Below, piece after piece: positions 17,537-26,829 of a DNA stretch of 64,000 nt. The notes under the pieces are model-generated. The model worked only from the letters and a program-made list of their open reading frames with translations, ran no database searches and was not told where the DNA came from. The stretch is taken from positions 7,408,501-7,472,500 of the forward strand of contig NZ_CP026681.1 of the NCBI RefSeq assembly GCF_002949735.1. Reading direction: 5' to 3'. Source of the stretch: Nostoc sp. 'Peltigera membranacea cyanobiont' N6 (GTDB lineage Bacteria; Cyanobacteriota; Cyanobacteriia; Cyanobacteriales; Nostocaceae). A program made the translations under genes and the position numbers. Positions within the stretch are counted from its first letter, which is position 1. Each line of letters starts with the position of its first letter.

Positions 17537-17897
17537 GTAGATAACGAATACCTATCATTAACACAAAGATACCATACAGCTTTCTCATCAACTCGCTGCT
17601 AATAAACGCCTGATTTGCAAACAATGCCCCGAAGAAGTTACCCACGATTAAACCAACTGCAATAATCAGGGCATATTTGATATTAAGATTCCCATTGCGA
17701 TGGTAAACTAAAGCTGCTAAAATGCCGATTGGCAAAATTTGAGCAGCTACAGAAGTCCCTGTAGCTAACTTCTGATCTAAACCAATTACTAACACCATTG
17801 CCGGAATCATAATTGCGCCGCCACCGATACCAAACATCCCACCCGCAATACCAGAAACTAAACCGATTAACAATAGTTGGATCGAGATATTAGACAT
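17532..17897 (-). CDS. TauE/SafE-family (TSUP) membrane protein, half-size
   Basis: Four hydrophobic segments in 121 residues, including the family motif GIAGGMFGIGGGAIMIPAMV at the N-terminus and a repeat-like GTSVAAQILPIG. Members of this family move sulfite, sulfonates or other anions across the inner membrane. Full-length proteins have two such halves (about 250 residues); half-size forms exist in cyanobacteria and probably dimerise. The stop codon is contributed by MITE copy B, so the C-terminus may have been altered by the insertion. Transport substrate unknown. Confidence 0.85.
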   Translation of the reverse strand: MSNISIQLLLIGLVSGIAGGMFGIGGGAIMIPAMVLVIGLDQKLATGTSVAAQILPIGILAALVYHRNGNLNIKYALIIAVGLIVGNFFGALFANQAFISSELMRKLYGIFVLMIGIRYLL

Positions 17898-17920
17898 AAA
17901 AATGGTCGCTAGATTGGAAA

Positions 17921-18886
17921 CTATAAATTAATTTTCTGAGAAAATATTGACTTAGGTAGCATTCCATGAACACCTTTGTTAGGACTGTTCACAACTTGAG
18001 TGATGTGAAAATTCACAGCTAAACTACACAATACATAAGCATCTTCTGGCGACAAATTTGCAAAGCTTTCCAGAAAATCGATCGTGTTTTTTAAAGCCAG
18101 TTCTAAAGCTTCATCCAAGGTTTGAGCAAAGCCCATTGTAATAATATGAGTTGGAGTTTCGGCAATTGGTGTTGTCAGTTGTAAATCCTTGCGAAGTTTG
18201 AGGGTAATTCTACCATTCATAGAAGTTTCAATGGCGGTGACATTTACCTCGCCATCTCCTTGTGCAGAATGCCCATCACCAATAGAAAATAATGCACCTT
18301 TTACAAAAATCGGCAAAAATAAACGAGAACCAGCAAGTAATTCCCGGTTGTCCATATTACCGCCGTAAGAACCTGGTGGGATAGAAGTTCGGGAGGTTTC
18401 TGGAGTAGCGACACCAAGAATCCCAAAAAACGGTTTGAGGGGAATTTTGATGCCAGCACCCGCCGGAAATTCCGCGATATTATTTGCTAAATCTAGAGGA
18501 ATGAATCTCAACGCAGGTTGAGGAAACTGCTGTGGTAAAGCTCCCCAACCTGTACGAATGGCATTAAAGCCGACGGGTAAACTAGGTGCGATCGCATCTA
18601 ATTGTACTTCTAAAACATCCCCTGGTTCGGCATCGCGCACATAAATCGGCCCTGTGAGTAAATGCGGCCCCCCAGCAATCTTGCGTTCTGGTAGAAGATT
18701 TTGGCAGATATCAAGAAATTCTGGTGTGACAAATTCAGGTGGTGCTTTGTCGTAAACGTAGTAACCAGTATAAGTTTCCACATCAACGGTATCGCCAGAG
18801 TCAATAATCAGTACTGGTTCTAGTAGATGCGAGAAACCACCCAGATGAACGGTTTCTTTTGATGCTTTTAAAAGATGGTGAGTCAT
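17921..18886 (-). CDS. Acetamidase/formamidase family protein
   Basis: Amide hydrolase of the FmdA/AmdA family, expected to release ammonia from formamide, acetamide or a similar small amide. Family segments visible include GGPHLLTGPIYVRDAEPGDVL broken across the N-terminal half, the Gly-rich turn IPPGSYGGNMDNREL, and FSIGDGHSAQGDGEVNVTAIE, which carries the conserved His/Asp residues. The last 60 residues (LSPEDAYVLCSLAVNFHITQ) are also typical. The frame runs upstream to 18973 but the ATG at 18886 (MTHHLLKASKETVHLGG) gives the family N-terminus. About 320 residues, cytoplasmic, no obvious operon partner. Confidence 0.93.
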   Translation of the reverse strand: MTHHLLKASKETVHLGGFSHLLEPVLIIDSGDTVDVETYTGYYVYDKAPPEFVTPEFLDICQNLLPERKIAGGPHLLTGPIYVRDAEPGDVLEVQLDAIAPSLPVGFNAIRTGWGALPQQFPQPALRFIPLDLANNIAEFPAGAGIKIPLKPFFGILGVATPETSRTSIPPGSYGGNMDNRELLAGSRLFLPIFVKGALFSIGDGHSAQGDGEVNVTAIETSMNGRITLKLRKDLQLTTPIAETPTHIITMGFAQTLDEALELALKNTIDFLESFANLSPEDAYVLCSLAVNFHITQVVNSPNKGVHGMLPKSIFSQKINL

Positions 18887-18923
18887 CGCTGTTTTGTTTT
18901 TAATCACCGAAAGGTTGAAAGAA

Positions 18924-19421
18924 TTAGTCCGTCTCCTCTGCTTGCCGGAGCGCAACAGCGATGACTGTTTCACTCAGTCGAATTCCTCTGTTTATCATAC
19001 GCTCAATAGCTTGCCGCATTAACACAGGATATCCTTCTTGTTTAGCACGCAATAAAATGCCAATAGAACCTGTGAGATTAAGACCACTCAATCTAGCAAT
19101 CCGCCTACCAACAGTCTCATCAATACATACAGTTGAAATGCTTTCATTTAAAGCTAATTGAATTACAGATGCTTCGCCTAAATCCAAAGAGTTGAGCAAA
19201 AAAGGTGAAATATTGAGTGGAGTTGGCCATTTTTTTAGCCAGGTTGCTGCCTCAAATTCTGCGACTGCAAACCCGCTTGCACCTCCAACAAGTAATTCCT
19301 GACAAACTTCAAAAGGAACTAGTACTTGAGTGTATAGCTGCAATACGTCTAAATCACCAAGAGCCGCTACTAGACTAATTATTGGAGCAGTATTAATTAC
19401 AATTATCTCAGTGTTAGGCAT
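18924..19421 (-). CDS. DUF3368 PIN-like toxin of a toxin-antitoxin pair
   Basis: 165-residue protein of the DUF3368 family, a PIN-domain relative expected to act as an RNase toxin. The N-terminal acidic strand is atypical (VINTAPIISLVA, Asn where PIN proteins usually have Asp), as common in DUF3368. Acidic residues follow at LDLGEASVIQLALNE and in TVCIDETVGRRIAR, which correspond to metal-site positions. It overlaps the upstream UPF0175 gene by 8 bp, the usual antitoxin-toxin order. The target RNA is unknown. Confidence 0.88.
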   Translation of the reverse strand: MPNTEIIVINTAPIISLVAALGDLDVLQLYTQVLVPFEVCQELLVGGASGFAVAEFEAATWLKKWPTPLNISPFLLNSLDLGEASVIQLALNESISTVCIDETVGRRIARLSGLNLTGSIGILLRAKQEGYPVLMRQAIERMINRGIRLSETVIAVALRQAEETD

Positions 19422-19674
19422 TCTCTAGATCGGCAAGAAGTTCATCTTCTGTTAAATCAATCATAGCCACTCCATAATGATGCAAATTAAGCAAAAAAGA
19501 AACTCGATCTGTATCTACTAGTGCAGCTGCCATACCAGAAGATAGACGTTTCATTTCAAACAGTTTTACTGCCATCGCCCATTTAGCTTCTTGTTCAAAT
19601 TGTTCCCGTGTCTGTTGTAAGGCATCTGGAAGTGTCTCTGGGTAGTTAATTTTGATTTGCAATGACATAGGCAA
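19414..19674 (-). CDS. UPF0175 family antitoxin
   Basis: 86-residue partner of the DUF3368 toxin. UPF0175 proteins have a winged or helix-turn-helix-like core that binds DNA; the segment FEMKRLSSGMAAALVDTDR followed by VSFLLNLHHYGVAMID matches it. It comes first in the operon and ends within the toxin gene. Autoregulation of the pair is likely from family knowledge; I see no clear operator upstream. Confidence 0.88.
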   Translation of the reverse strand: MPMSLQIKINYPETLPDALQQTREQFEQEAKWAMAVKLFEMKRLSSGMAAALVDTDRVSFLLNLHHYGVAMIDLTEDELLADLENA

Positions 19675-19766
19675 AATTATCCTTTCGTAATGTAACTTTT
19701 CCCTTACTCTACATTGTTAAGCAGTAAATCACCATACTCTGGATCGTGAAAGTTTTTCAACTTGCA

Positions 19767-20387
19767 TCAAGCCTCAGATGAAAGGATGCCTACTAGTACT
19801 CGTACCAAATCTTCTAAACCTTCAGGAACACGATAAAGTTTAATATCTTCTGTAATTAGCTTTTGTTGTCTATTGAGTGTACCAAATTTCCAGTCATCTC
19901 CATTAGTCACTGCGCCAAATAAAATTGATTATTGTTCATCTAGAGACTGAGCCAGAGCTATTAATTCTACCGCTAGTTGTGTAAACCCTCTTCTGATATC
20001 TGATTGTTTTGCTTCAATCACCAGTAGAGAGTTAGACTTATGTAAATAATAATCTAAAGTCCCTTTGAGTTTTTCATCCACATTAATTGGATACTCACTA
20101 TATAGTTGAGCTTTTGTTTGATCGCAGATTTCAGCCAGGATAGGAGCAATCATAAATTCTCTAATTGATATCTCAGCCGTCGGGTTAAAAAGCTTTATAT
20201 TGCGCTGTAAGTAATTTTGTAAAAATTCTAAATAGCTAACCTCAGCAAAATATCTTGGTAATTTTAGCTCTGTGCGATCGTAGCTGTAGTCAAACTCAGC
20301 TACTACATCTATTGTGGGATTAGGTAACAAAAAATATTGACTAAAAGTGTAACTTTGATCTGGTTTTAAAATTCTATATTTATTCAT
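19767..20387 (-). pseudogene. PD-(D/E)XK nuclease-like protein gene interrupted by a stop codon
   Basis: The open frame from the ATG at 20387 stops at TAA (19929-19931) after 152 residues, but the same frame continues without a shift for another 53 residues (ILFGAVTNGDDWKFG..., LYRVPEGLEDLVRVLVGIL) to TGA at 19767. The downstream part clearly belongs to the same protein, so one in-frame nonsense codon splits it. The upstream part contains KGTLDYYL...LLVIEAKQ, which fits the D...ExK metal site of PD-(D/E)XK endonuclease-fold proteins. The ORF without the tail may still give a shortened protein. It could be a sequencing error; re-reading the base is the check. Confidence 0.75.
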
Positions 20388-20543
20388 GATTTTTTATTGT
20401 GAAAGAACTATGCCGGAGATATTACGAATTACAAATTATGAGTTAGGAATTGATATGATTATCTCAACAATTTGCTAAACTCCAACTTCAGGGATAGCAA
20501 ATAAAAATAATTTCAGTGTTGGGAAGTGAGAGGGGGTTGCAGA

Positions 20544-21776
20544 GTGGCTGATGATGAATGCATAGTCAATGCACAACAGATACATCCAAAAGATTTTTCA
20601 TGGAGATTATGGCCTGTTTTGCCACTGTACCCTTATGGTAGGCGGCAGACAATCCGCAAAGAAGTGGTTAAGGACACAATCTGGAATTTTGACCAGATTC
20701 AAGGCATTTTCTACGTAGTTGTGCCGATTCGCATGACTGTGGTTAAACTCGAAACCGGGGGTCTTCTTATCTATGCGCCTGTTGCACCAACTCCAGAGTG
20801 CATCCGACTTGTGAATGAGTTGGTGGTGGAACATGGTAATGTTAAGTATATTATCCTGCCGACTATCTCCGGTATAGAACACAAAGTCTTCGTCGGCCCC
20901 TTCGCCAGATACTTTCCGACTGCACAGGTATTTGTAGCTCCTCATCAATGGAGTTTTCCGCTAAATCTGCCCCTTAGCTGGCTTGGTTTACCCCCAAAAC
21001 GGACTCACGTACTCCCTGAAGATAGTAGCAAAACACCCTTTGCTGATGAGTTTGATTATGCAATCCTAGGCCCCATCGAGCTTGGCCCTGGTCGATTTGC
21101 AGAGGTTGCTTTTTTCCACAAGCGATCGCATACTCTTTTAGTAACAGATTCAATACTTTCGATCCCAGAAGATCCACCTGCGATCGTTCTACTAGATCCA
21201 TATCCCCTATTATTCCATGCCAGGGATCGGGCTTCTGATATTGTTGCAGACATTGAGATAAATCGCCGTAAAGGTTGGCAACGCATCTGTTTGTTTGCTT
21301 TGTACTTTCAACCAAGCGCACTATATATACCCCAATGGAGTCAGGTATTGCAAGATGGCTTGAAAGCCCCAGAACGCTCAAGGAAAGCTTATTTTGGATT
21401 GTACCCCTTTACATGGCATCCCAATTGGGTGCGATCGTTTGATGCTCTACGAGGTAATGGGCGGTTGTTTGTCGCCCCAATTTTGCAGACGTTAATTCTC
21501 AACCGCGCACCCCAAGAAACCATTGAATGGGCTGAGAAAGTTGCAAGTTGGAATTTCCAGTGGATTATTCCCTGTCACTTTGATTCACCAATTAAAGCCG
21601 AACCGCATCAGTTTCGCCAAGCTTTCTCTTTTTTGGAAAAGCAGCCTGCTGTTAGTGGAGATTTGTTCAGCAGTAGCAGCTATCCCTTACCAGAGGAGGA
21701 TTTTAAACTACTTAGAGAAATTGATGCAGGTTTAAATAAGTTTGGTATTGTGCCAGCAGCAAAGGAGAAGGTGTAG
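20544..21776 (+). CDS. DUF4336 domain-containing protein
   Basis: About 410 residues, of a family common in cyanobacteria and plastids, with a metallo-beta-lactamase-like fold. Segments such as KLETGGLLIYAPVAPTPECI, KYIILPTISGIEHKVFVGPF, SHTLLVTDSIL and FQWIIPCHFDSPIKA correspond to the order of strands and metal-site loops of that fold, though the His pattern is incomplete. Biochemical role unknown. Start: GTG at 20544 has a strong ribosome binding site (GAGAGGGGG at 20528-20536, 7-nt spacing); an in-frame GTG at 20526 lies within that site and is unlikely. It ends about 50 bp before the convergent GTPase gene. Confidence 0.85.
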   Translation: MADDECIVNAQQIHPKDFSWRLWPVLPLYPYGRRQTIRKEVVKDTIWNFDQIQGIFYVVVPIRMTVVKLETGGLLIYAPVAPTPECIRLVNELVVEHGNVKYIILPTISGIEHKVFVGPFARYFPTAQVFVAPHQWSFPLNLPLSWLGLPPKRTHVLPEDSSKTPFADEFDYAILGPIELGPGRFAEVAFFHKRSHTLLVTDSILSIPEDPPAIVLLDPYPLLFHARDRASDIVADIEINRRKGWQRICLFALYFQPSALYIPQWSQVLQDGLKAPERSRKAYFGLYPFTWHPNWVRSFDALRGNGRLFVAPILQTLILNRAPQETIEWAEKVASWNFQWIIPCHFDSPIKAEPHQFRQAFSFLEKQPAVSGDLFSSSSYPLPEEDFKLLREIDAGLNKFGIVPAAKEKV

Positions 21777-21829
21777 AATGCAGCCGCCGGAAGCGAAGGT
21801 CTACTTGTTGAAAACCCCAACAACTACTC

Positions 21830-23149
21830 CTAATGTTTGATTCCCTTAAACCGTTCTTGCGCCGCCTGAAACGCTTCTTGCATTACTAACTGAATCCTTT
21901 GGGGATCGGGTTTCTTACCTCCCATTAAATCACCAAAGTAAACACAGGCTGCTTCACCTAGCGCCCAGGTGTAGGCGGCGGCCCAAGAGGCTGCGATCGC
22001 ACTTCCAAAACCTGGTATAAATTTAATTAACTCCCGTGCAATGGCTTGTGCTACAAAACCACCTGCGATCGCACTCACAACACCTCCCGCCTGTGATGGT
22101 GTAATTGTCTGTCCATATAATTTACCCAACAGACCCACCATTGATACTTGCAAGGCAGTGAGTACAGGCATTGTGGCAAATGGCAACGGTACAGCCGCCA
22201 GGGTAGCAGACATAATCGCAAAGGGCAAAATATAACGGCGTGCAGCATCTCGATAAAGGTTGCCAAGTTGCTTCCCAGTTTCTTCTCGATCTAATAGCTG
22301 ATAAATTGCCTCGGCTTCTGCTTGTGGGAGTAGTTCTGCTAAAGAATCTCGCAGTGCTTCTAAGCCATAAAATACCGGATTGTAGCCATCTTCTTCTAAG
22401 GTAAAGTCAATAAGTACCGAGCGGTCAGTTATTCCTGCGAAGGCTTGTTGCATTGCGGCGAAGGCGCGGTTAACTTCTTCATAATCTGGTGGATAGGCAG
22501 GATGATCGACGGTATCGGTAGGATAAACCTCATGCAAACAGGTAACTACTAGCAGACAGGGAATATTTGGATACTTCTGGCGCAACTGTTTAGCAATTTG
22601 TCGGAGTGTTTCAGTTGCAAAATCATTGATTTTTACAGTCAAAAGGAGGATTCTGGCGGAACGAGTTTCCTTTTGTAAATCGCCAACTAACTCCTGAATG
22701 ATTAATTCAGTATCTTGTTTAACATCGCCTAGCCCCACCGTATCAGTAAAAACTAGTAATGGCAGGTCATTGGAAGGATAGGCATAGCGCTGGGTGTGTT
22801 GTGTGTGGGGACGAAATCCTTGACCAATAATCTCAGTAGAAACTCCTGTCAATCCCCGCACAATGGAACTTTTTCCAGCTTGAGGTTTACCAATCAGCAG
22901 CGCTTCTGTGGTTGGCAATTCGGCTCGGATTTTCTCTAAAATCTCTGCAACCTGAGTTTCGCTCACACTAAACCATTCAACAACTGTCTGTGCCACTTGT
23001 TCTACGGGTAGCAGTTGGGTTAGACGTGTTGTTGCTTTGTTCCAGACACCACCAAGACGGTTTGTCCAGGAATTATCGACTGACTTAGTAATCGTTTTGT
23101 CGGTCGGTTCACTCAATTGCTGAGAATCATCTTGCTCAGTCATTTTCAT
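21830..23149 (-). CDS. GTPase with a C-terminal DUF697/YcjF-like membrane domain
   Basis: 439-residue GTPase. The G domain (about 80-290) has G1 GKPQAGKSS, a G2-type Thr in the loop after it, G3 DTVGLG and a TCLHEVYP sequence where NKxD is expected, so the G4 guanine-specificity motif is degenerate. The C-terminal 130 residues hold hydrophobic stretches (AIMSATLAAVPLPFATMPV, AGGVVSAIAGGFVAQAIA) like the DUF697 domain that anchors such proteins to membranes. A paralogue with an N-terminal anchor lies at 40358-41908. Cellular role unknown. Confidence 0.85.
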   Translation of the reverse strand: MKMTEQDDSQQLSEPTDKTITKSVDNSWTNRLGGVWNKATTRLTQLLPVEQVAQTVVEWFSVSETQVAEILEKIRAELPTTEALLIGKPQAGKSSIVRGLTGVSTEIIGQGFRPHTQHTQRYAYPSNDLPLLVFTDTVGLGDVKQDTELIIQELVGDLQKETRSARILLLTVKINDFATETLRQIAKQLRQKYPNIPCLLVVTCLHEVYPTDTVDHPAYPPDYEEVNRAFAAMQQAFAGITDRSVLIDFTLEEDGYNPVFYGLEALRDSLAELLPQAEAEAIYQLLDREETGKQLGNLYRDAARRYILPFAIMSATLAAVPLPFATMPVLTALQVSMVGLLGKLYGQTITPSQAGGVVSAIAGGFVAQAIARELIKFIPGFGSAIAASWAAAYTWALGEAACVYFGDLMGGKKPDPQRIQLVMQEAFQAAQERFKGIKH

Positions 23150-23236
23150 GAAAACGGTAGATAGAATTACAAACTATATCCTGTCTATATTTATCGTACT
23201 GTCAAACTTGGTTTAGTTTGGGTTAATTTACTCATC

Positions 23237-23560
23237 CTAAAGTTCAGTTTCTTCACCCGATGGCTTTTCTTGAACACGCTCTTTCCAATATCCTGGTTCG
23301 CGGCTACAGTGCATCACCGCCAAAATCAAAATGTAATCTTCCTCAATGGTGTATAAAATTCCATAGGGAAAGTTGCGTGTTAAACATCGACGAATGTTTT
23401 CCTCAACAATAGCCCAGCGATTTGGTGATTGAATGATTCGGAAAATTGTATCCTCAATCGCATTAATAAATGCTTGTGCTAATTCAACTCGACTCTCTGC
23501 GTAAAAATTGACCGCTTCGCCGTATTCACTTAATGCTGTTGGGTGAAAAACGTACTTCAT
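23237..23560 (-). CDS. ParE/RelE-family toxin
   Basis: 107-residue type II toxin. The N-terminus MKYVFHPTALSEYGEAVNFY, the middle CLTRNFPYGILYTIEEDYI and the closing strand ILAVMHCSREPGYWKER match ParE/RelE proteins, including the C-terminal Arg/Trp region. The ATG overlaps the TAA of the antitoxin gene by one base (TAATG), so translation is coupled. ParE proteins poison gyrase and RelE proteins cleave mRNA; the sequence does not separate them, though this subgroup with the partner family below is usually labelled ParE-like. Confidence 0.9.
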   Translation of the reverse strand: MKYVFHPTALSEYGEAVNFYAESRVELAQAFINAIEDTIFRIIQSPNRWAIVEENIRRCLTRNFPYGILYTIEEDYILILAVMHCSREPGYWKERVQEKPSGEETEL

Positions 23561-23787
23561 TAATCCAAAAGTTGTCTCACCCTAGCTAAGGCTTCCTCTC
23601 CAGGAATGGGTATAACTGTACCGTTTCGGACTTCATCTCTACGCTTCTTGGCTTCCTCTATCCACAGTTTTTGTTGTGTTTCATCTACATCAAATTCAAG
23701 ACTTTCAACCAGTTTTTCTGCCAACAATGCTCTTAAAGCACTGGGCAAAGCTAAGGCTTCTTTCATGATTTGCTCAACAGATGACAT
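23560..23787 (-). CDS. Addiction-module antitoxin (TIGR02574-type)
   Basis: Short acidic-helical protein of about 75 residues: EQIMKEALALPSALRALLAE then LVESLEFD and WIEEAKKRRDEVRNGTV, typical of the antitoxins that pair with this ParE-like family. The final segment PGEEALARVRQLL fits. The frame extends to 23844 but the ATG at 23787 (MSSVEQIMKEAL) gives the family N-terminus. It is the first gene of the pair. Confidence 0.88.
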   Translation of the reverse strand: MSSVEQIMKEALALPSALRALLAEKLVESLEFDVDETQQKLWIEEAKKRRDEVRNGTVIPIPGEEALARVRQLLD

Positions 23788-23876
23788 AATTCCTGAAAGC
23801 ATAGGACTATCAAGAGTGTAGCAGGAAAGCAGTAGAGGTGGCACAATACTGAGATTATGGAAAGTTCCTCGGATGT

Positions 23877-26570
23877 CTACCTAGATCGTTTTGGTTCAAT
23901 CAAATTGACGATCGCTTTCACCAATACATCTGGATCTACTGGTTTGGAGATATGCATTTGAAATCCGGCTGCTAGTGCTTGCTGCTGATTCATTTCCCCT
24001 GCATAAGCTGTGAGAGCGATCGCGGGTACGCGTCCTCCTTGTTGGGGCGATCGCGATCGCACTTCCCGCATCAGCATATAACCGTCTGTCTTGGGCATTC
24101 CAATATCACTAATTAAAACGTCTGGTATCGACTCAGACAGTGCTTGTAATGCCTCCTGTGCTGAGGATACGGCGGTTACTTCTACACCGTAGTCTTGCAA
24201 AATGAAGCTCACTAAGTCGCGGATATCTGGTTCATCATCCACCACTAAAACTTGAGTGTTTGAAAGGAGTGAAGATTCCGGTTCACAATCTAAATACTCA
24301 TTCTCTTGCCGCCGAACCTGTTCGCTTCTCACCAAAAGCGGTAATTCAACACTGAAGGTTGCACCTAATCCTTCTCCAAGACTTTCGGCTTGAACTTTTC
24401 CTCCATGCATTTCTACCACCTTCCGCACGATCGCTAATCCTAAACCTAGTCCGCCAAATGTGCGTGTAGTTGTGCCATCAGCTTGGCGAAAGTAATCAAA
24501 GACATAAGGCAAAAAGTCTGGGTTAATTCCCTTACCTGTATCGCTAACTTGAATTTGAATCTGATTACCAACTTCCATGAGTCGAATTTCTACCCGTCCT
24601 CCTGGTGGTGTAAATTTTACCGCATTGGAAAGCAGGTTCCACAGGACTTGCTGGAGGCGATTGGGATCGCCCATAACTTGCCCTAAACTGGGATCGAAGA
24701 TGGTCTTAAGTTGAATTGAATTGGCTTCTGCTGCTAATCGTACCGTTTCTAGTGCTGCTTCAACTACCATTACCAAGCTCACTGGACATATATTCAAGTT
24801 TAATTTCCCTTGGAGGATGCGAGACACATCCAACAAATCTTCAATTAGCTGGGTTTGTAACTTGGCGTTGCGTTCAATGGTTTCCAAGGCGCGATTAGTG
24901 GTGTGTTCGTCAAACTTGCGAGTCCGCAACATTTTCGACCATCCCAGAACGGAGTTTAGCGGAGTTCGCAGTTCATGGGAGAGAACCGCTAAAAATTCAT
25001 CTTTAATTGTGTTGGCAATCTCTGCTTGTTGGCGTGCTGTTCTTTCGCAGTCGAGGAGGCGATCGCATTCTTTTTGGGCCAATTTGCGATCGGTAATATC
25101 TAGGACAAAAGCAACACCGTTCTCTTGGGAATCATTCAGCAAGGCTATCCCCAAAACAATTGGTACTCGCTTACCGTTGCGGTGGATGAACTCTTTCTCG
25201 TAAATTTTGGAAACTCCAGTAGTTTGCACCTCCAAGAGGGCGCGATCGTCTAAATGCTGATACTCAATAGGGGTGAGTTCTTGCCAATTAATTCTACCTA
25301 AAGTAGCCAACTCGTCACGAGTGTAGCCAGCTAGCTGAAGAAAAGCATCATTGGCATCGATCACAAAGCCATCCACATTCCAAAAAGCGACCCCGATTAG
25401 GTTAGACTCAAACAAACGCCGAAATCGCGCTTCACTTTCGCGTAACAATTTTTCTGCGCGTTTGTGTTCGGTAATATCACGAGAAACAATAATTACGCCT
25501 TCAATACTTTGGTCGAAATTCCGCAATGCGGTAAGAATGTATTCATAATAATGCACCCCATCAGTAGTTACATATTTACACTCATCCTTGATTGGCTGCC
25601 CAGTTCTCATCACAGCTTGTCGTTGATTATCTACCTGTTCTACTAGGTCTGTAGGTAAATCCAGTTCTTGCAAAGTTTTTCCAATAATATCCTGGGGTTG
25701 AAAACCTAATATAATAGCTGCATCACGACTGACATATTCATAGCAACCTCTGCGATTAAAGATGTAAATATGATCGACAGAGGCGGTGAGGATGGCATTT
25801 AAAATATTTGCTTGTTCTTGAACTTGTGTCGTTAGTTCACGAGTACTTTCTTCTGCCTGCTTGCACACAGTAGTTTCCATGCAAATACCGATCATCCGCA
25901 CCGCTTGCCCGCGATCGTTATAGATAAATTTTCCCTTTGCAGAAATCCAATGTACGCTTTGGTCTGACCGAACTATCCGAAATTCATCATTGTAGTCAGT
26001 TTTTTGTGCCAATGCGTGGCCGATCCCTTGCATTACAGATTGCTTATCTTCAGGATAAACGCACTTTTGAAACGTCTCATAAGGGCCATCAAAGCTACTT
26101 GGAATTAAACCAAAAAGCATCTCATAATTTTCCGACCAGATGACTTGATTGGTAATAATATTCCAATCCCACAAGCCCATCTGAGAAACTTCTAAAGCTA
26201 ACCTTAGCCGTTCTTCGCTCTCTTTAAAAATTATTTCCAGTTGCTGCCGCTCTGCAATTTCTTGTTGGAGTTGCTGTAAAGTCCCCGCCATCTTTTCTGG
26301 CACATTCAAGCCTGTGGATTTTTCTTGTTCGAGATCGCATTCAATGTCATCATCGAATACTTGATTTTGGGGATTTTGTACAGCTATTGCTAGTTGAGTT
26401 CTTGTTTTTGTTAATTGTTCCTCAAGTGATGCTTGCCTTTGCTGATAAAATATTTCCGATCGCTCTAACTCAGCTACACGCTGCCGTAAAACCGCTAATT
26501 CATCAGTAAATTTAGAGTTAATTTTATCAACATTTGGCATCTGCATACACTGCCTATAACTAAATAACAT
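23877..26570 (-). CDS. Hybrid histidine kinase (three PAS, HisKA, HATPase, REC)
   Basis: 897-residue sensor kinase with no membrane segment. An N-terminal coiled coil (about 18-115) is followed by three PAS domains (about 120-245, 265-380, 385-500), HisKA with the acceptor His in AVLSHELRTPLNSVLGW, HATPase (NAVKFTPPGG, GGLGLGLAIVRKV) and a C-terminal receiver with Asp in LISDIGMPKTDGYML. The kinase and receiver are close to the C-terminal half of the double kinase at 57429-61715, suggesting a duplication. The frame starts at 26570, but in-frame Met codons 9 and 11 residues in are also possible starts. Input signal unknown; PAS domains bind small ligands or cofactors. Confidence 0.93.
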   Translation of the reverse strand: MLFSYRQCMQMPNVDKINSKFTDELAVLRQRVAELERSEIFYQQRQASLEEQLTKTRTQLAIAVQNPQNQVFDDDIECDLEQEKSTGLNVPEKMAGTLQQLQQEIAERQQLEIIFKESEERLRLALEVSQMGLWDWNIITNQVIWSENYEMLFGLIPSSFDGPYETFQKCVYPEDKQSVMQGIGHALAQKTDYNDEFRIVRSDQSVHWISAKGKFIYNDRGQAVRMIGICMETTVCKQAEESTRELTTQVQEQANILNAILTASVDHIYIFNRRGCYEYVSRDAAIILGFQPQDIIGKTLQELDLPTDLVEQVDNQRQAVMRTGQPIKDECKYVTTDGVHYYEYILTALRNFDQSIEGVIIVSRDITEHKRAEKLLRESEARFRRLFESNLIGVAFWNVDGFVIDANDAFLQLAGYTRDELATLGRINWQELTPIEYQHLDDRALLEVQTTGVSKIYEKEFIHRNGKRVPIVLGIALLNDSQENGVAFVLDITDRKLAQKECDRLLDCERTARQQAEIANTIKDEFLAVLSHELRTPLNSVLGWSKMLRTRKFDEHTTNRALETIERNAKLQTQLIEDLLDVSRILQGKLNLNICPVSLVMVVEAALETVRLAAEANSIQLKTIFDPSLGQVMGDPNRLQQVLWNLLSNAVKFTPPGGRVEIRLMEVGNQIQIQVSDTGKGINPDFLPYVFDYFRQADGTTTRTFGGLGLGLAIVRKVVEMHGGKVQAESLGEGLGATFSVELPLLVRSEQVRRQENEYLDCEPESSLLSNTQVLVVDDEPDIRDLVSFILQDYGVEVTAVSSAQEALQALSESIPDVLISDIGMPKTDGYMLMREVRSRSPQQGGRVPAIALTAYAGEMNQQQALAAGFQMHISKPVDPDVLVKAIVNLIEPKRSR

Positions 26571-26829
26571 AGACTTGAAGAGTAGGCATCCCCTAGTTAT
26601 ATTAGTATGGATTTTTAAGCTCCAAAATGCAATCCATCAAAAGGCACATAGGAGTCTTAGCCAAAAGATATCCTTTGGATTTAAGAGCGATCTTTAGCCC
26701 TGCCAAGGTGACTTTTTATCGGAGAATTATGGCAGGAGCGATCGCTATCTAAAAATAAATAGTGGAGAATAGACTACCAAACTTTTAGCCCAGGCAAAAA
26801 ATTTACCTTCACACAGACACCCATCACTC

